From Coffea arabica (lineage: Eukaryota; Streptophyta; Magnoliopsida; Gentianales; Rubiaceae): 64,000 bases of DNA. The stretch lies in NCBI RefSeq assembly GCF_036785885.1, contig NC_092329.1, positions 6,324,001 to 6,388,000 on the forward strand. Reading direction: 5' to 3'. Position 1 is the stretch's first letter, and the number at the start of each line of letters is the position of its first letter. The position numbers were made by a program, and so were the translations under genes. Shown in pieces: positions 62,770 to 64,000 of this stretch. The notes beneath the pieces are model-generated. The model was not told the DNA's origin, ran no database searches, and worked only from the letters and a program-made list of their open reading frames with translations.

Positions 62770-63580
62770 GGGATAATTTCAGAAACTTCCCTGAGGTTCG
62801 TGACAATTTCACTAAACTGTCTTGAAATTTTAAAAATTATACTTACCTCCCTTAAGTTGATATTTTTGTAACAAAGCCTTAAACTTGGTCAAAATTTTAA
62901 ATGAAAAACCTAAAATGTCCTTAGTTTATAAAGTTTAAATTACTGATCATTCCAAACCATTGAAAAATAATTCAACACAAGTGTAAAGGAAAAATGTCAA
63001 GTGTTCAATACAAATGTAAGAGAAGAGTGTCAAGTTTCTAATGCTCATTTATTGTTTGATAAGCAACAACAATAATTCTTTCACTATGATACGATATTAT
63101 GGTACTTTTCTATAGATATATATATTCTTTTTATGTTGCTGAAGAGAGCGTCATCATAATTCTTGTAGAATTTGTGGATTTTTAAATTTGGTAGTTCTCT
63201 CTTTTTGAGTTATTGTTACTTTTGATTAAAAAAATTGGTCACATTCAAAGTTTGTTAAGGAAAAAAAAAAAAATATATATATATATATATATATCACTAG
63301 TCCAACATTTGATAATCATAGAGGTTAAGGTCAATGTTAATAGTTCTATCGTTTTACTGCCAAAATATAAAAAGGGGAAATAAGAAGAGAAAATGAAAAG
63401 ATTAAATAATTATAAAATCTATCTTTTGTATAAGCATGCCCAACAAGAAATTTTATTAAAATGTTAAAACTAGTTTTTTTATTGTCATTTTAAATGGATG
63501 AGGGAAGTAAATATAATTTTTAAAACTTCAAGGAAATTTAGTGAAATTGTTATAAATTTTAGGAGAGGTTTCTAAAATTA
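62770..63580. mobile_element. Long inverted-repeat MITE, about 810 bp
   Basis: The left arm from GGGATAATTTCAGAAACTTC through CAATTTCACTAAACTGTCTT to AAAATTATACTTACCTCCC is matched, in reverse complement, by the right arm at about 63496-63580 (GGGAAGTAAATATAATTTTT, AGTGAAATTGTTATAAATTT, GTTTCTAAAATTAT). The arms are about 85 bases long. The interior is AT-rich, with a (TA)n run at 63273-63294. The right terminus is interrupted by, or ends exactly at, the Stowaway element. Confidence 0.8.
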
Positions 63581-63582
63581 TA

Positions 63583-63911
63583 CTCCCTCCGTCCCACTTT
63601 GATAGTCCTGTTTTCCTTTTTCGTCTGTCCCAAATTATAGTCCACTTTCCAATTGAATAATGTAGTTGTATTTTAATTTTCCTAAAATGCCCTTATTCAA
63701 TGTAAGTTGTTGTTACTATAAACCTACCCCATTTAATGAGAGTTGATTCATTTTTTACCATCAATTCAAATTCTCATAAAGTTGTACTCTATTTAATGTG
63801 AGGGTATTTTAGGAAAATAACAATCTAAATTTGTTTTTCCAACAAAGTTAACTATTTTTTTTTAAATTGTGTGAAAAAAGAAATAGGACTATCAAAGTGG
63901 GACGGAGGGAG
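63583..63911. mobile_element. Stowaway (Tc1/mariner) MITE, 329 bp
   Basis: Begins CTCCCTCCGTCCCACTTTGA and ends TCAAAGTGGGACGGAGGGAG, a perfect inverted repeat over at least 20 bases, with TA at 63581-63582 and 63912-63913. It is related to the element at 35693, with shared interior phrases such as TACTCTATTTAATG. Confidence 0.95.
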
Positions 63912-63936
63912 TATCTTTTGTTTTTGGAGAGAGAGA

Positions 63937-63967
63937 GAGAGAGAGTGTGTGTGTGTGTGTGTGTGTT
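63937..63967. repeat. Compound (GA)n(GT)n microsatellite
   Basis: A GA run passes directly into a GT run close to the end of the window, just outside the Stowaway element. Confidence 0.85.
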
Positions 63968-64000
63968 TGTGAAGTTTATGCAGTCGTTGCATTGCATCAC

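Noticed and set aside
62556..62776. Two overlapping 67-72 codon frames
   Set aside because: Overlap in different frames, no known motif, and the end runs into a MITE terminus.

Overview
This is plant nuclear DNA, almost certainly from a core eudicot. Evidence: AT-rich intergenic sequence, GT-AG introns of roughly 80 bp to 1.5 kb, plant-only gene families (FANTASTIC FOUR, membrane-anchored ubiquitin-fold), a telo-box/site II ribosomal-protein promoter, and many short plant-type transposons (Stowaway, hAT and Mutator MITEs, tRNA-derived SINEs). The species cannot be named from the sequence. No retroviral or LTR-element coding region, virus, CRISPR array, rRNA or convincing tRNA gene was seen.

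Layout. Five genes could be resolved to exact exon structure, and every spliced CDS closes in frame. (1) 1182-7158 (+): ten-exon aspartic proteinase-like protein 1 type gene, 523 aa. (2) 8506-9866 (+): five-exon ribosomal protein eL30, 113 aa. (3) 13822-14496 (+): single-exon FANTASTIC FOUR (FAF) family gene, 224 aa. (4) 39349-42402 (+): three-exon membrane-anchored ubiquitin-fold protein (MUB), 118 aa, ending in a CTIL prenylation box. (5) 43704-56120 (-): ten-exon, 2140-aa protein with an N-terminal NT-type C2 domain and a very long coiled coil, convergent with MUB. A sixth, uncertain gene at 25402-26133 (+) is a divergent FAF-like ORF of 243 aa.

The region 16.6-33.3 kb is a mosaic of segmental duplications. 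Block A occurs at 16.6-18.95 and 31.0-32.6 kb, block B at 19.2-22.35 and 23.8-28.0 kb, and block C at about 22.75-22.85 and 33.19-33.28 kb. Block B carries the FAF-like gene: one copy is open, the other has an early stop and lacks most of the FAF domain. Because blocks are paired, one copy often serves as the empty site for an insertion in the other. This independently proves a SINE insertion in A1 and a Mutator-type MITE insertion in B1.

The rest is intergenic sequence with mobile elements: four SINEs with target-site duplications, two hAT-type MITEs with 8-bp duplications, two Stowaway MITEs (one abutting another inverted-repeat element), a Helitron candidate, and a small class of near-pure poly(A)/poly(T) insertions flanked by direct repeats. 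The genes are ordinary single plant genes with unrelated jobs (proteolysis, translation, meristem regulation, ubiquitin-like membrane anchoring, coiled-coil scaffold), and nothing suggests a metabolic cluster. The most unusual content is the scrambled FAF-like duplication, the in-frame tandem duplications and GC-AG intron of the coiled-coil gene, and the tail-only retroinsertions.
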